The translations under genes were made by a program, and so were the position numbers. A stretch of 64,000 nt of DNA from UBA6544 sp038131165 (GTDB lineage Bacteria > Pseudomonadota > Alphaproteobacteria > UBA8366), in contig JAYPOZ010000005.1 of NCBI GenBank assembly GCA_038131165.1, positions 24,578-88,577 on the forward strand, written 5' to 3'. The notes beneath the pieces were generated by a model, which made no database searches, was not told the origin of the DNA, and saw only the letters and a list, made by a program, of their open reading frames with translations. The number at the start of each line of letters is the position of its first letter. The stretch's first letter is position 1. Shown one piece after another: positions 41,228-48,737 of the stretch.

Positions 41228-42391
41228 ATGGATTTTGCCCTGACGGACGAGCAACGGATCATCGTCGACATGGTGCGCCGCTTCGTGCGCGAGGAAATCG
41301 TGCCGCTGGAGGACAATCTCGACCCGGACGCGGACGAGGTGTCGCCCGAGAAACTGGCGGAACTGGTCGCGAAGACCAAGGAAATGGGCCTCTACGGGCT
41401 CGACACGCCGCCGGAATACGGCGGGCCGGAGATCGATCTGGTGACCCGCTGCCTGATCGCCATCGAGTGCAGCCAGCATCGCGCCGGGCTCTATGCGCCG
41501 TGCTACTACGCCTTCGGCGGTGCCCGGCAAGCGCAGCTGTTCGAGGCCACCGAAGCGCAGAAGGAAAAGTACCTCTACCCGATGCTGAACGGCGAGAAGA
41601 AGGTCTTCTTCGGCCTCTCCGAGCCGTCGGGCGGCAGCGATCCGGGACGCGCCATTCAGACCCGCGCGGTGCGCGACGGCGACCATTGGGTGCTGAACGG
41701 CACCAAGCTCTGGATCAGCGGCGCCGACCGGGCCGATTACGGGTTGCTTTTCGCGCGCACCGGCGGACCGGGCCGCGGCGGCGTTACCGCCTTCATCGTC
41801 GAGACCGAATGGGAAGGCTTCAACGTGCGCCGGGTGGTCCATACTTTGCGCTCGGCAAAATACGCCACGGAAATCCAGCTCGAGAACTTGCGCGTCCCGC
41901 ACGAAAACATCCTCGGCGAGGAAGGCGGCGGCTTCGCCATCGCCAACGACCGCCTGTCGCGCCAGCGCGTGCCCTATTCGGCGGAATGCCTCGGCGTCGC
42001 GATCAAGGCGCACCAGATGGCGACCGAATACGCGAAGATCAGGGAGACCTTCGGGGCTCCGCTTTCCCATCGCCAGGGCATCCAGTGGATGCTGGTCGAG
42101 AACGAGATCGATATCCGCGCCGCCCGGCTGTTGGTGCTAGACGCCGCATCGAAGGCCGACCGGGGCGAGCCGTTCCGGACCGAATCCGCCATCGCCAAGC
42201 TGGTGGCGAGCGAAAACAGCTTCCGTGTCGTCGACCGCTCGATGCAGATTCACGGCGGCCTCGGCGTCGCCAAGGACCTGCCGCTGGAGCGCTGGTTCCG
42301 CGAGATGCGCATTCGCCGGGTCGGCGAGGGACCGAGCGAAGTACAAAAACACGTGATCGCCCGCGATCTCCTGAACGAATCGCTCAGGTAG
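41228..42391 (+). CDS. Acyl-CoA dehydrogenase
   Basis: The 387-residue protein starts at ATG 41228 and covers the three-part ACAD fold: N-terminal helices, a beta domain with FFGLSEPSGGSDPGR, and C-terminal helices. RETFGAPLSHRQGIQW and QIHGGLGVAKDLPLERWFREMR are signature regions. RIRRVGEGPSE holds the likely catalytic Glu. It uses FAD to introduce a double bond into an acyl-CoA, passing electrons to ETF. It is 19 bp behind the GIY-YIG-like gene and is followed by a CoA-transferase that could activate its substrate. Confidence 0.93.
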   Translation: MDFALTDEQRIIVDMVRRFVREEIVPLEDNLDPDADEVSPEKLAELVAKTKEMGLYGLDTPPEYGGPEIDLVTRCLIAIECSQHRAGLYAPCYYAFGGARQAQLFEATEAQKEKYLYPMLNGEKKVFFGLSEPSGGSDPGRAIQTRAVRDGDHWVLNGTKLWISGADRADYGLLFARTGGPGRGGVTAFIVETEWEGFNVRRVVHTLRSAKYATEIQLENLRVPHENILGEEGGGFAIANDRLSRQRVPYSAECLGVAIKAHQMATEYAKIRETFGAPLSHRQGIQWMLVENEIDIRAARLLVLDAASKADRGEPFRTESAIAKLVASENSFRVVDRSMQIHGGLGVAKDLPLERWFREMRIRRVGEGPSEVQKHVIARDLLNESLR

Positions 42392-42414
42392 GATTTGTCG
42401 GTGCCCGCTCGCCT

Positions 42415-42486
42415 GTCACCCTTCGACAAGCTCAGGGTGACGTGACTGTTCGTTAACGCTCGTCATCCTGAGCCTGTCGAAGGATG
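42415..42486. repeat. Inverted pair of CTTCGACAAGCTCAGG-type intergenic repeats
   Basis: CACCCTTCGACAAGCTCAGG (42417-42436) and CCTGAGCCTGTCGAAGG (42467-42483) are inverted copies of a repeat common in alphaproteobacterial intergenic regions, with GTGACG/CGTCAT next to them. Together they can form a long hairpin between the ACAD and CoA-transferase genes. A single imperfect half copy lies near 33696-33716. Confidence 0.75.
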
Positions 42487-42510
42487 GCGGTTGCACTGAC
42501 CGAGGTTCCA

Positions 42511-43716
42511 ATGACCGAACAACCGCGCTGGCCGCTCGAAGGGGTGAAGGTCCTCGACCTTGGGCAGATCTATAACGGACCCTATGCCGGATTCCTGCTC
42601 GCCCATGCGGGTGCCGACGTGGTCAAGGTGGAGCCGCTCGGCGGCGAGGTGCTGCGCCAGCGGGGCGGCGGGCTCGGCGTGCCGTTCTCGCTCACCATAC
42701 TGAACACCAACAAGCGCGGCCTTGCCATCGATCTCAAGCATCCGGACGGCAAGGCGCTGCTGATCGACCTGGTCCGGCAGGCCGATGTCCTGCTGGAAAA
42801 TTTTGCCCCCGGCGCCATGGATCGGCTCGGCCTCGGCCCGGAAACGTTGCTCGAGGTGAACCCGAGCCTGATTTACGGCTCAAGCTCCGGCTACGGCCTC
42901 TCGGGCCCGGACCGGGACAATCTGGCGATGGACCTGACGGTGCAGGCGGTCGGCGGCGTGATGAGCATCAACGGCCCCGAAGACGGCCCGCCGCTGAAGG
43001 CCGGACTCGCGGTGTGCGATTTCGCCGGTGGCGTGCATCTCTACGCCGGTATCATGACCGCGCTCTACGAACGCTCGGTCACCGGTCGGGGCCGCGTCGT
43101 CGAGGTCGCGATGCAGGAGGCAATCTACCCCTTCCTCACCAGCAACGTCACCAGCATGCACGGCAACGGCTGGAAACATCCGGAGCGGCGCGGCAACAGC
43201 CACCCGACCCGGGGCTCCGCCCCCTACAACGTCTATCGCTGCGCCGACGGGCATGTGGCGATCATCTGCGTGCAGGAAGCGCATTGGGACAGTCTGCTGA
43301 AATTGATGGGGCGCGAGGACCTGAAGGGCGACCCGCGCTTCGAGACGCAGGGCATCCGGGCGCAAAACGACGCGGCGGTCGACGAGGTCGTCGAGGCCTG
43401 GACCCGGACGCTGCCGAAGGCCGAAGCGGCGCGCCTGATGCGGGAGCACCGGGTGCCCGCCGCGCAGGTCCGCAATCTGGAGGAAGTCACCGCCGACCCG
43501 CACATGCATCAGCGCGGGATGCTGCACGATATCGATCATCCGGAGATGGGCCGGGTGGTGCTGCCGACCAGCCCGCTGCGCTTTCACGGCAGTCCGGCGC
43601 CGGATATCGCGCTGGAGCCCGGCATCGGCGAACATACGGACGTCGTGCTGCGGGAATGGTTGGGACTGGACGGGGCCGCGATCGACGCCCTGCGCAAAAG
43701 CGACGCCGTCCGATGA
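42511..43716 (+). CDS. CoA-transferase, family III (CaiB/BaiF)
   Basis: The start chosen is ATG 42511, with GAGG upstream, because the earlier ATG at 42484 lies inside the palindromic repeat. The 401-residue protein has GVKVLDLGQIYNGPYAGFLLAHAGADVVKVEP at the N-terminus and NKRGLAIDLKHPDGKALLIDL. D141 in DNLAMDLTVQAVGG corresponds to the catalytic Asp (Asp169 of formyl-CoA transferase). GNSHPTRGSAPYNVYRCADGHVAI is also typical. It moves CoA between acids and is probably the activating enzyme for the acid degraded in this cluster. Confidence 0.92.
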   Translation: MTEQPRWPLEGVKVLDLGQIYNGPYAGFLLAHAGADVVKVEPLGGEVLRQRGGGLGVPFSLTILNTNKRGLAIDLKHPDGKALLIDLVRQADVLLENFAPGAMDRLGLGPETLLEVNPSLIYGSSSGYGLSGPDRDNLAMDLTVQAVGGVMSINGPEDGPPLKAGLAVCDFAGGVHLYAGIMTALYERSVTGRGRVVEVAMQEAIYPFLTSNVTSMHGNGWKHPERRGNSHPTRGSAPYNVYRCADGHVAIICVQEAHWDSLLKLMGREDLKGDPRFETQGIRAQNDAAVDEVVEAWTRTLPKAEAARLMREHRVPAAQVRNLEEVTADPHMHQRGMLHDIDHPEMGRVVLPTSPLRFHGSPAPDIALEPGIGEHTDVVLREWLGLDGAAIDALRKSDAVR

Positions 43717-43729
43717 CGCGAAGCGGGGA

Positions 43730-44380
43730 CTAGCCGTCGAACCAGGCGCGCCAGCCGCTCCAGGCGGTGATCTGGGCCGCCATCATGACGTATCCGTCGG
43801 CATTCGGGTGCAGGCCGTCGGATGCCCGCAGGCTGGCCTCCCAATCCGGGTCGTCCTTGAAAGCCGAATACAGATCGAGATACGGCACGCCGAGTTCCGC
43901 CGCTTTCCCGGCATAGGCCTGGCTGTAGCTCTCGATGGTCGGGTTCCGGAAATCGTAGCTGACCCCGGGGACGCGATTGACCGGCATCATGTCGGCGATG
44001 ACCGGGGTCGGGCCGACCCACAAGGCGGGTCCGAGGGCGCGTGCCGCGGAAATCATGCGCTCGATGCGCTCCAGCGATTCGTCGAGGGCGACCCGCTGGC
44101 CGGTGCGGGCGGCGCTGGTTTCGAAGGCGCTGTCGTTGATCCCGATGGCCCAGACCGTGCCGCAGTTCATGGGCGGCTTCAGTCTGGCGTTGACCTCGAT
44201 CTCCCAGCGCGCCTCCAACAGCTCCGAGGTGTCTGCTCTGATCCCCAGATTGTAGACGGTGACGTCGTGCCCTCTCGCGACTTCCGCCTGCCCGGCCCGA
44301 TAGGGCCAGCCGAGCAGGGTTTCGTCGCCGGTGCCATGGGTGATGCTGTCTCCGGCAAAGCCAATGCGAATCTCGACCAT
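43730..44380 (-). CDS. SGNH/GDSL-type hydrolase
   Basis: The 216-residue protein has the four SGNH blocks: GFAGDSITHGTGD (block I, nucleophile Ser), IRADTSELL (Gly region), GINDSAF (block III Asn) and DGLHPNADGYVMM (block V, Asp and His). It is the size of a minimal SGNH esterase/lipase. No signal peptide is evident, so it is probably cytoplasmic. The substrate is unknown. It is convergent with the CoA-transferase gene and co-directional with the racemase gene upstream. Confidence 0.9.
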   Translation of the reverse strand: MVEIRIGFAGDSITHGTGDETLLGWPYRAGQAEVARGHDVTVYNLGIRADTSELLEARWEIEVNARLKPPMNCGTVWAIGINDSAFETSAARTGQRVALDESLERIERMISAARALGPALWVGPTPVIADMMPVNRVPGVSYDFRNPTIESYSQAYAGKAAELGVPYLDLYSAFKDDPDWEASLRASDGLHPNADGYVMMAAQITAWSGWRAWFDG

Positions 44381-44442
44381 GATGTGCGTAACGCCCCCTG
44401 AAGCTGTTCTGTTTTGTAAGTTAGGCGGTGTCCCGCGCGGGT

Positions 44443-45099
44443 CTAGACGGCGACGGCAAGCGTCCCGATGGCGATACAGGCGGCGGCTTGCGTCGGGTCG
44501 ATGACCGGAATGCCGAGCGACGCCTCCAGGGGGGCGCGGTGCCGCGCCATCCCGGCGCAGCCCATGATGATAACCTCTGCGCCGTCTTCATCGCGCAGTT
44601 GGGCACCTACCTTCTTCATGCGGGCGAAGGTATCCGCGCCGCCTTCGACCTCGGCGACGGAGAGGCCGAGCGGGCGGTCGCCGGCACAGCGCGGGTGCAG
44701 CAGGCGTTCCTGAAGATGACGGCGATGGCGGGCGACGGAGTTCGCCAGGATCGAAATCACCCCGAATGGCCCGCCGCGGGTCAGCGCCGTTGCGACGGCG
44801 CACTCGGCGATGCCGAAGACCGGCCGGTCCGTCGCCTCACGGCACATGTGCAGGCCCGGGTCGCTGTAGCAGGCGATTACGAAAGCATCGGCCTCGTTGT
44901 CCTCGCGCATCCAGTCGGCGAGCAGCGGCGCCACCCGGATCGAATCCGCCTCGCTCTCGATGCCGAAGGGACCGTCCGCGAGGGTGACGCAGTCGAGCGA
45001 CGGGCCGCCGTTGCGGCGCAGCGGGTCAAGCGCCGCCGACATGCTGTCTGTCACGGCGGCATTCGAATTCGGGTTGATGATACGGATGGTTTGAGTCAT
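44443..45099 (-). CDS. Asp/Glu/hydantoin racemase family protein
   Basis: The 218-residue protein begins MTQTIRIINPNSNAAVTDSM, the signature of hydantoin racemases. Both catalytic cysteines are present in family context: FVIACYSDPGLHM and IMGCAGMARHR. A hydantoin or related alpha-carbon racemisation activity is likely, but arylmalonate-type decarboxylation is possible. It is co-directional with the SGNH gene. Divergence from the two larger racemase-like proteins at 45274 and 47606 is strong. Confidence 0.9.
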   Translation of the reverse strand: MTQTIRIINPNSNAAVTDSMSAALDPLRRNGGPSLDCVTLADGPFGIESEADSIRVAPLLADWMREDNEADAFVIACYSDPGLHMCREATDRPVFGIAECAVATALTRGGPFGVISILANSVARHRRHLQERLLHPRCAGDRPLGLSVAEVEGGADTFARMKKVGAQLRDEDGAEVIIMGCAGMARHRAPLEASLGIPVIDPTQAAACIAIGTLAVAV

Positions 45100-45141
45100 G
45101 GGTTCGGCTCCCGGCAGGGCCTGCGGTTCGCGTCGGTCGAC

Positions 45142-45273
45142 CCCCTCACCCTACCCTCTCCTCCTCGCCAGGGGGAGAGGGGATTCCACAAGGCTTTAGC
45201 GAGGTTCCCCTCTCCCGCGTGCGGGAGCGGGAGGGGCCCGTGCCCGCGTAGCGGGCATGGGAGGGTGAGGGCC
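45142..45273. repeat. Dispersed palindromic repeat element, copy A
   Basis: The element begins CCCCTCACCCTACCCTCTCC and ends GGGAGGGTGAGGGCCTT, with internal CTCTCCC/GGGAG palindromes and a GCCCGCGTAGCGGGC dyad. It is about 130 bp and ends against the stop codon of the gene at 45274. A second copy of similar design is at 47239-47353 and a shorter relative is at 10284-10328. It resembles REP-type or miniature palindromic elements of proteobacteria. Confidence 0.75.
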
Positions 45274-46035
45274 TTACAGCCGTGCCAATCTCGGCGTCCA
45301 GCCACCGATCAGCACCTCGCCCGGATGCGTGGGCGGCGCGAGGTGGGCGAGGCCGAGCTCGTCCAGCAGCGCCCAGGCGAGACAGATGTTGGAACAGAGG
45401 AACGGCTTGCCGGTGCGTTCGGTCAGAGGGGCGACGGCGGGCAGGGTCGCCATGCCGGAGCCGGTGACGACGATGACATCGGCACGTTCGGTATCCAGTG
45501 CCTTGGAGGCCTCCAGCATGCCCTCTGTGCGCAGTCCGTAGATGTTCACCGTGTCGGAAGTGTCGTCCGGCATCGAAGCGACGGAGACGACCTCGTAGCC
45601 CTTCTTCGTCCAATAGGCGCTGCTGAGCTCGGTCAGCCAGTCGGGATAAGGGCTGAACAGCGCCAGCCGCTCCGCGCCCAGGCGCTGCAAGGCGCGCTCG
45701 ATGGCCTGCGCCGAAGCGATGATCGGATAGCCCATCTTCTCCGACATGGCCGCCAGCCGCTCGTCCTGACGGACGTCTTCCAGATAAGCGGTGGCGGTGA
45801 AGGAAAACCCGAAGGCGTCGATCTTCGCCTTGCCGTAGGCCTTCAGGCTGGTCTCCAGATTGTCGATATATTCGTAGAACCGGGTGCGGGCGTTGTCGGC
45901 TTTGCCGGTCAGGCGCGTGACCAGCATGCCGACGCCGTCGGGCAGCAGCGCCGACATTTCCGCCTCGACGACGGGATTGGTCTGCGGCGGGGCGATGCCG
46001 AGCAAGGCATGGCGGGCGTATTCGCGGTCGGGCAT
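45274..46035 (-). CDS. Maleate isomerase / arylmalonate decarboxylase-like protein, copy 1
   Basis: The start chosen is ATG 46035, preceded by AAGGAG 6 nt upstream, giving 253 residues beginning MPDREYARHALLGIAPPQTNP. This makes it exactly the length of the paralogue at 47606. Both share SPYPDWL, TMPDDTSDTVNIYGL-type and SNICLAWALLDELGL stretches. Maleate isomerase and arylmalonate decarboxylase use two Cys. Here the first position reads GFSFTATAYL (Phe where the paralogue has Cys), and the second position reads TGSGMATLP, so both usual cysteines appear missing. The protein may be non-racemising or use other residues. It is divergent from the epoxide hydrolase gene. Confidence 0.82.
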   Translation of the reverse strand: MPDREYARHALLGIAPPQTNPVVEAEMSALLPDGVGMLVTRLTGKADNARTRFYEYIDNLETSLKAYGKAKIDAFGFSFTATAYLEDVRQDERLAAMSEKMGYPIIASAQAIERALQRLGAERLALFSPYPDWLTELSSAYWTKKGYEVVSVASMPDDTSDTVNIYGLRTEGMLEASKALDTERADVIVVTGSGMATLPAVAPLTERTGKPFLCSNICLAWALLDELGLAHLAPPTHPGEVLIGGWTPRLARL

Positions 46036-46089
46036 TTTTTGCTCCTTGTTCATTTGCTAGGCTCCAGAATGAACTGAGAGGATAGGTAA

Positions 46090-47238
46090 ATGCCAGACAT
46101 TCGTCCCTTCGAATTGCACGTCCCTGACGAGACGCTAAAGGACATCGAAGCCCGCGTGCGGGCCTTTCCCTGGCACGAGATGCCGGAGGACGGCGGTTGG
46201 GCCTATGGCGCCAATCTCGATTACATGAAGGAACTCTGCGCCTATTGGCTCGACGGCTTCGATTGGCGCACGCAGGAGGCGGCGATCAACCGGCATGCGC
46301 ATTTCGTCGCCCCGGTCGACGGCATCGACATCCATTTTATGCACGAGAAGGGCAGCGGGCCCGACCCGATGCCCTTGATCCTGAGCCACGGCTGGCCCGG
46401 CAGCGTCGTCGAATTCCTGGATTTCGTCGAGCCCCTGGCGCATCCGGAGCGCTTTGGCGGCAAGGTCGAGGATGCCTTCGACGTGGTGGCGCCGTCGCTT
46501 ATCGGGTTCGGGTTTTCCGGCAAGCCGCCGCGCCCGTTCGGTCCCCGCAAAATGGCCGGATATTTCAACAAGCTGATGACGGAGGTCCTGGGATACGAGC
46601 GCTACATGGCCCAGGGCGGCGATTGGGGCGGCGCGCTCTCCAGTTGGCTCGGCTTCGATCATGCGCCCGCCTGCCGGGGCATCCACGTCAACATCATGAT
46701 CATGCGGACGGCGGACGGCCCGCAGGGCCCCGATGAAGAAGCCTGGGCCGCGGCCTTCGAGCGGGAACAGGAGATGGAGAACGGCTACCGTACCCAGCAG
46801 GCGACCAAACCGCAGACCCTCAGCTATGCGATGATGGACAGCCCGGTCGGCATCGCCGCCTGGCTGATCGAGAAGTTCAATTCCTGGTCCGATACCGTGG
46901 GGGACGACATCGAGAGCGTCCACAGCAAAGATGCGATGCTCACCAACATCATGGTCTATATCGCCAGCCGCACCTTCAACACGGCCTCGTGGATCTATTA
47001 CGGCCGGCGCGAGGAAGGCGGCCGCGTGATGTCGCCCGACGGCAGGCGCGTCGAGGTACCGACCGCCTGCGCGCTGTTTCCGAAGGAGCTGCTCTCCTGG
47101 CCGCCCCGCAGTTACGCGGAGCGTATCTATAACGTGACGCAATGGACGGAAATGCCGCGCGGCGGCCATTTCGCCGCCATGGAGGAGCCGGACCTGCTCT
47201 TGGCGGACATCCGCAAATTCGCGCGGACGCTGCGCTAG
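46090..47238 (+). CDS. Epoxide hydrolase (EH-type alpha/beta hydrolase)
   Basis: The 382-residue protein has the N-terminal EHN cap domain (IRPFELHVPDETLKDIEARV) and the epoxide hydrolase core: oxyanion motif HGWPG (100-104), nucleophile QGGDWGG with D178, and a late His H360 in PRGGHFAAMEEPDLL. Such enzymes open epoxides to diols in the cytoplasm. It is flanked by the two racemase-like genes and the two repeats. Its substrate may come from the monooxygenases of the region, which is inference. Confidence 0.92.
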   Translation: MPDIRPFELHVPDETLKDIEARVRAFPWHEMPEDGGWAYGANLDYMKELCAYWLDGFDWRTQEAAINRHAHFVAPVDGIDIHFMHEKGSGPDPMPLILSHGWPGSVVEFLDFVEPLAHPERFGGKVEDAFDVVAPSLIGFGFSGKPPRPFGPRKMAGYFNKLMTEVLGYERYMAQGGDWGGALSSWLGFDHAPACRGIHVNIMIMRTADGPQGPDEEAWAAAFEREQEMENGYRTQQATKPQTLSYAMMDSPVGIAAWLIEKFNSWSDTVGDDIESVHSKDAMLTNIMVYIASRTFNTASWIYYGRREEGGRVMSPDGRRVEVPTACALFPKELLSWPPRSYAERIYNVTQWTEMPRGGHFAAMEEPDLLLADIRKFARTLR

Positions 47239-47353
47239 GGCCCTCACCCTAACCGTCTCCCGCAGACGGGAGAGGGAACCAGATCGTAATCTCCTCTCCC
47301 GCGCGCGGGAGAGGAAGGGGCCCGCCGCGAAGCGGTGGGAAGGTGAGGGCCTT
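47239..47353. repeat. Dispersed palindromic repeat element, copy B
   Basis: It begins GGGCCCTCACCCTAACCGTC and ends GGAAGGTGAGGGCCTTT, with internal CTCTCCCGCGCGCGGGAGAG (a near-perfect palindrome) and GTCTCCCGCAGACGGGAGAG. It matches copy A at 45142 in overall order. Together the copies bracket the copy-1 racemase gene and the epoxide hydrolase gene. The remaining gap to 47605 is listed separately. Confidence 0.75.
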
Positions 47354-47605
47354 TCAGCTGCGAGTTCCCTGGTGTCGTCAAACGGACGTGAAGGGCTCAG
47401 GCCATAATTCCGGATAACGCCGATGGCGTTTCCGGAATGAAGGGAGTGGCGGTTCTCTCTGATCGGGCGGTCCCTGGCATCGTGCCCCCTCGCTCGTCAT
47501 TCCGGGGCGATGCGAAGCAGCGAACCCGGAATTAAGGCCTGAGCGTTGCCTGCCGTCGTCTTTCTGTGTCGGAAGATTCAGGCTCTGGTTCAGGATAACG
47601 ACCGG
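47354..47605. other. Non-coding gap with a TCATTCCGG-type repeat
   Basis: No convincing gene is seen in these 252 bp. They contain a TCATTCCGGGGCGATGCGAA stretch near 47497 followed by CGAACCCGGAATT, a repeat often found between rhizobial-type genes. The stretch around 47410-47445 contains an inverted CCGGA/TCCGG pair. I see no promoter that I can support. Confidence 0.6.
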
Positions 47606-48367
47606 CTACAGCCGCGCGAGGCGTGGCGACCAGCCGCCGAGCAGCGTCTCCCAGGGGGCTGCGGGCGGGGCGAGAGTGGCGAGGCCGAGCGCGTCCAGGA
47701 GTGCCCAGGCGAGACAGAGGTTGGAACACAGCACCGGTTTCCCCGTGCGCTCGAACAAGGGCCGGATGGCGGGGAGCACCGGCATGCCCGTCCCGGTGAC
47801 GAGAACGACGTCGGCGGCATCGGTCTCCAGCGCTTCGGCGGCCCTCAGGAACCCGGCCGAGCTCAGGCCGTAGATATTGACCGTGTCGGAGGTGTCGTCC
47901 GGCATCGTGCCCCAGGACACGATGTCGTAGCCGAGCCCGGCCCAGTAATTGCGGCTGGCGGCGGTCAGCCAGTCCGGATAGGGGCTGAAGAGCGCGATCC
48001 GCCGGGCGCCGATCCGCACCAGCGCCCGCCGGATCGCCATCGCCGAGGAGAGCACCGGCACCCCGAGCCGGTCCGAGGCAGCTCCCAGAATATCCGGCTC
48101 GTCGCTGCCGAACAGATACGCGGTCGCGGTGCAGGCGAAGCCGATGGCGTCCGGCCTTGCCTTGCCGTAGGCGGCGAGGCTCCGGTCGAAATTCTCCAGA
48201 AACTGATGGAAGCGCGTCTTCGGATCTTCCGCGGTGCCGGTCAGCCGGGTCGTCAGCATCCCGACCCCGTCCGGCAGCAGGGCCGAATACTCCGCCTCCA
48301 CCACCGGGTTCGATTGCGGCGGCGCAATGCCGAGAAGCGCGTGGCGGGCATATTCGCGAGCGGGCAT
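47606..48367 (-). CDS. Maleate isomerase / arylmalonate decarboxylase-like protein, copy 2
   Basis: At 253 residues it is collinear with the protein at 45274. The N-terminus is MPAREYARHALLGIAPPQSNPV. The first catalytic Cys position is retained here (GFACTATAYL), while the second position reads TGTGMPVLPAI, without Cys. The common SPYPDWL and TMPDDTSDTVNIYGL segments and the SNLCLAWALLDALGL end show a duplication. The exact activity is not assignable. It ends beside the repeat region at 47354-47605. Confidence 0.85.
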   Translation of the reverse strand: MPAREYARHALLGIAPPQSNPVVEAEYSALLPDGVGMLTTRLTGTAEDPKTRFHQFLENFDRSLAAYGKARPDAIGFACTATAYLFGSDEPDILGAASDRLGVPVLSSAMAIRRALVRIGARRIALFSPYPDWLTAASRNYWAGLGYDIVSWGTMPDDTSDTVNIYGLSSAGFLRAAEALETDAADVVLVTGTGMPVLPAIRPLFERTGKPVLCSNLCLAWALLDALGLATLAPPAAPWETLLGGWSPRLARL

Positions 48368-48737
48368 GGGTAACCTCTTTCCATATCATTCCCGAGACGG
48401 CGGGAATCCAGAACGGAGGAAAGAAGGTAGTGGATTTCCGCCTTCTCGGGAATGACGGAGAGTATGCCTCCAAACTGACCGGTGCTGCTGCAAAGCAGCG
48501 TGGACAAAATGTCGATAATCTGCTACCCTCTCCACGCGTTCTTGGACAAGTGAAGCCAACAGTTTTTCCGAAATCATCCAAACGGCGACGCCCCGCCGTA
48601 CCGCAGGCGCGGTAGGTTATTACCGCAATTCGCGGGCGCACGGGGCTGTTCTCCGATTTTTGCTAATGGCGCCGTGCGGCCATTTTTGTCCTTCGAGACG
48701 CCCGCTTGCGCGGCCCCTCTGGGTTGAAGGGAGTGGG
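48368..48737. other. Non-coding gap with inverted TCATTCCCGAGA repeat
   Basis: There is no supported gene in 370 bp. TCATTCCCGAGA (48386-48397) is exactly inverted at 48444-48455, with GGCGGGAATCCAG nearby; this is a known style of dispersed palindrome. A weaker hairpin AATGGC...GCCATT at 48665-48684, followed by TTT, lies on the + strand but has no + strand gene ahead of it. Confidence 0.65.

Noticed and set aside
45142..48460. CRISPR-like repeat array
   Set aside because: The repeats are few, palindromic, of different lengths and not regularly spaced; they are dispersed intergenic elements.
48665..48687. Hairpin with T-run as a + strand terminator
   Set aside because: No + strand gene precedes it; both neighbours are on the - strand, so termination there would serve no visible transcript.
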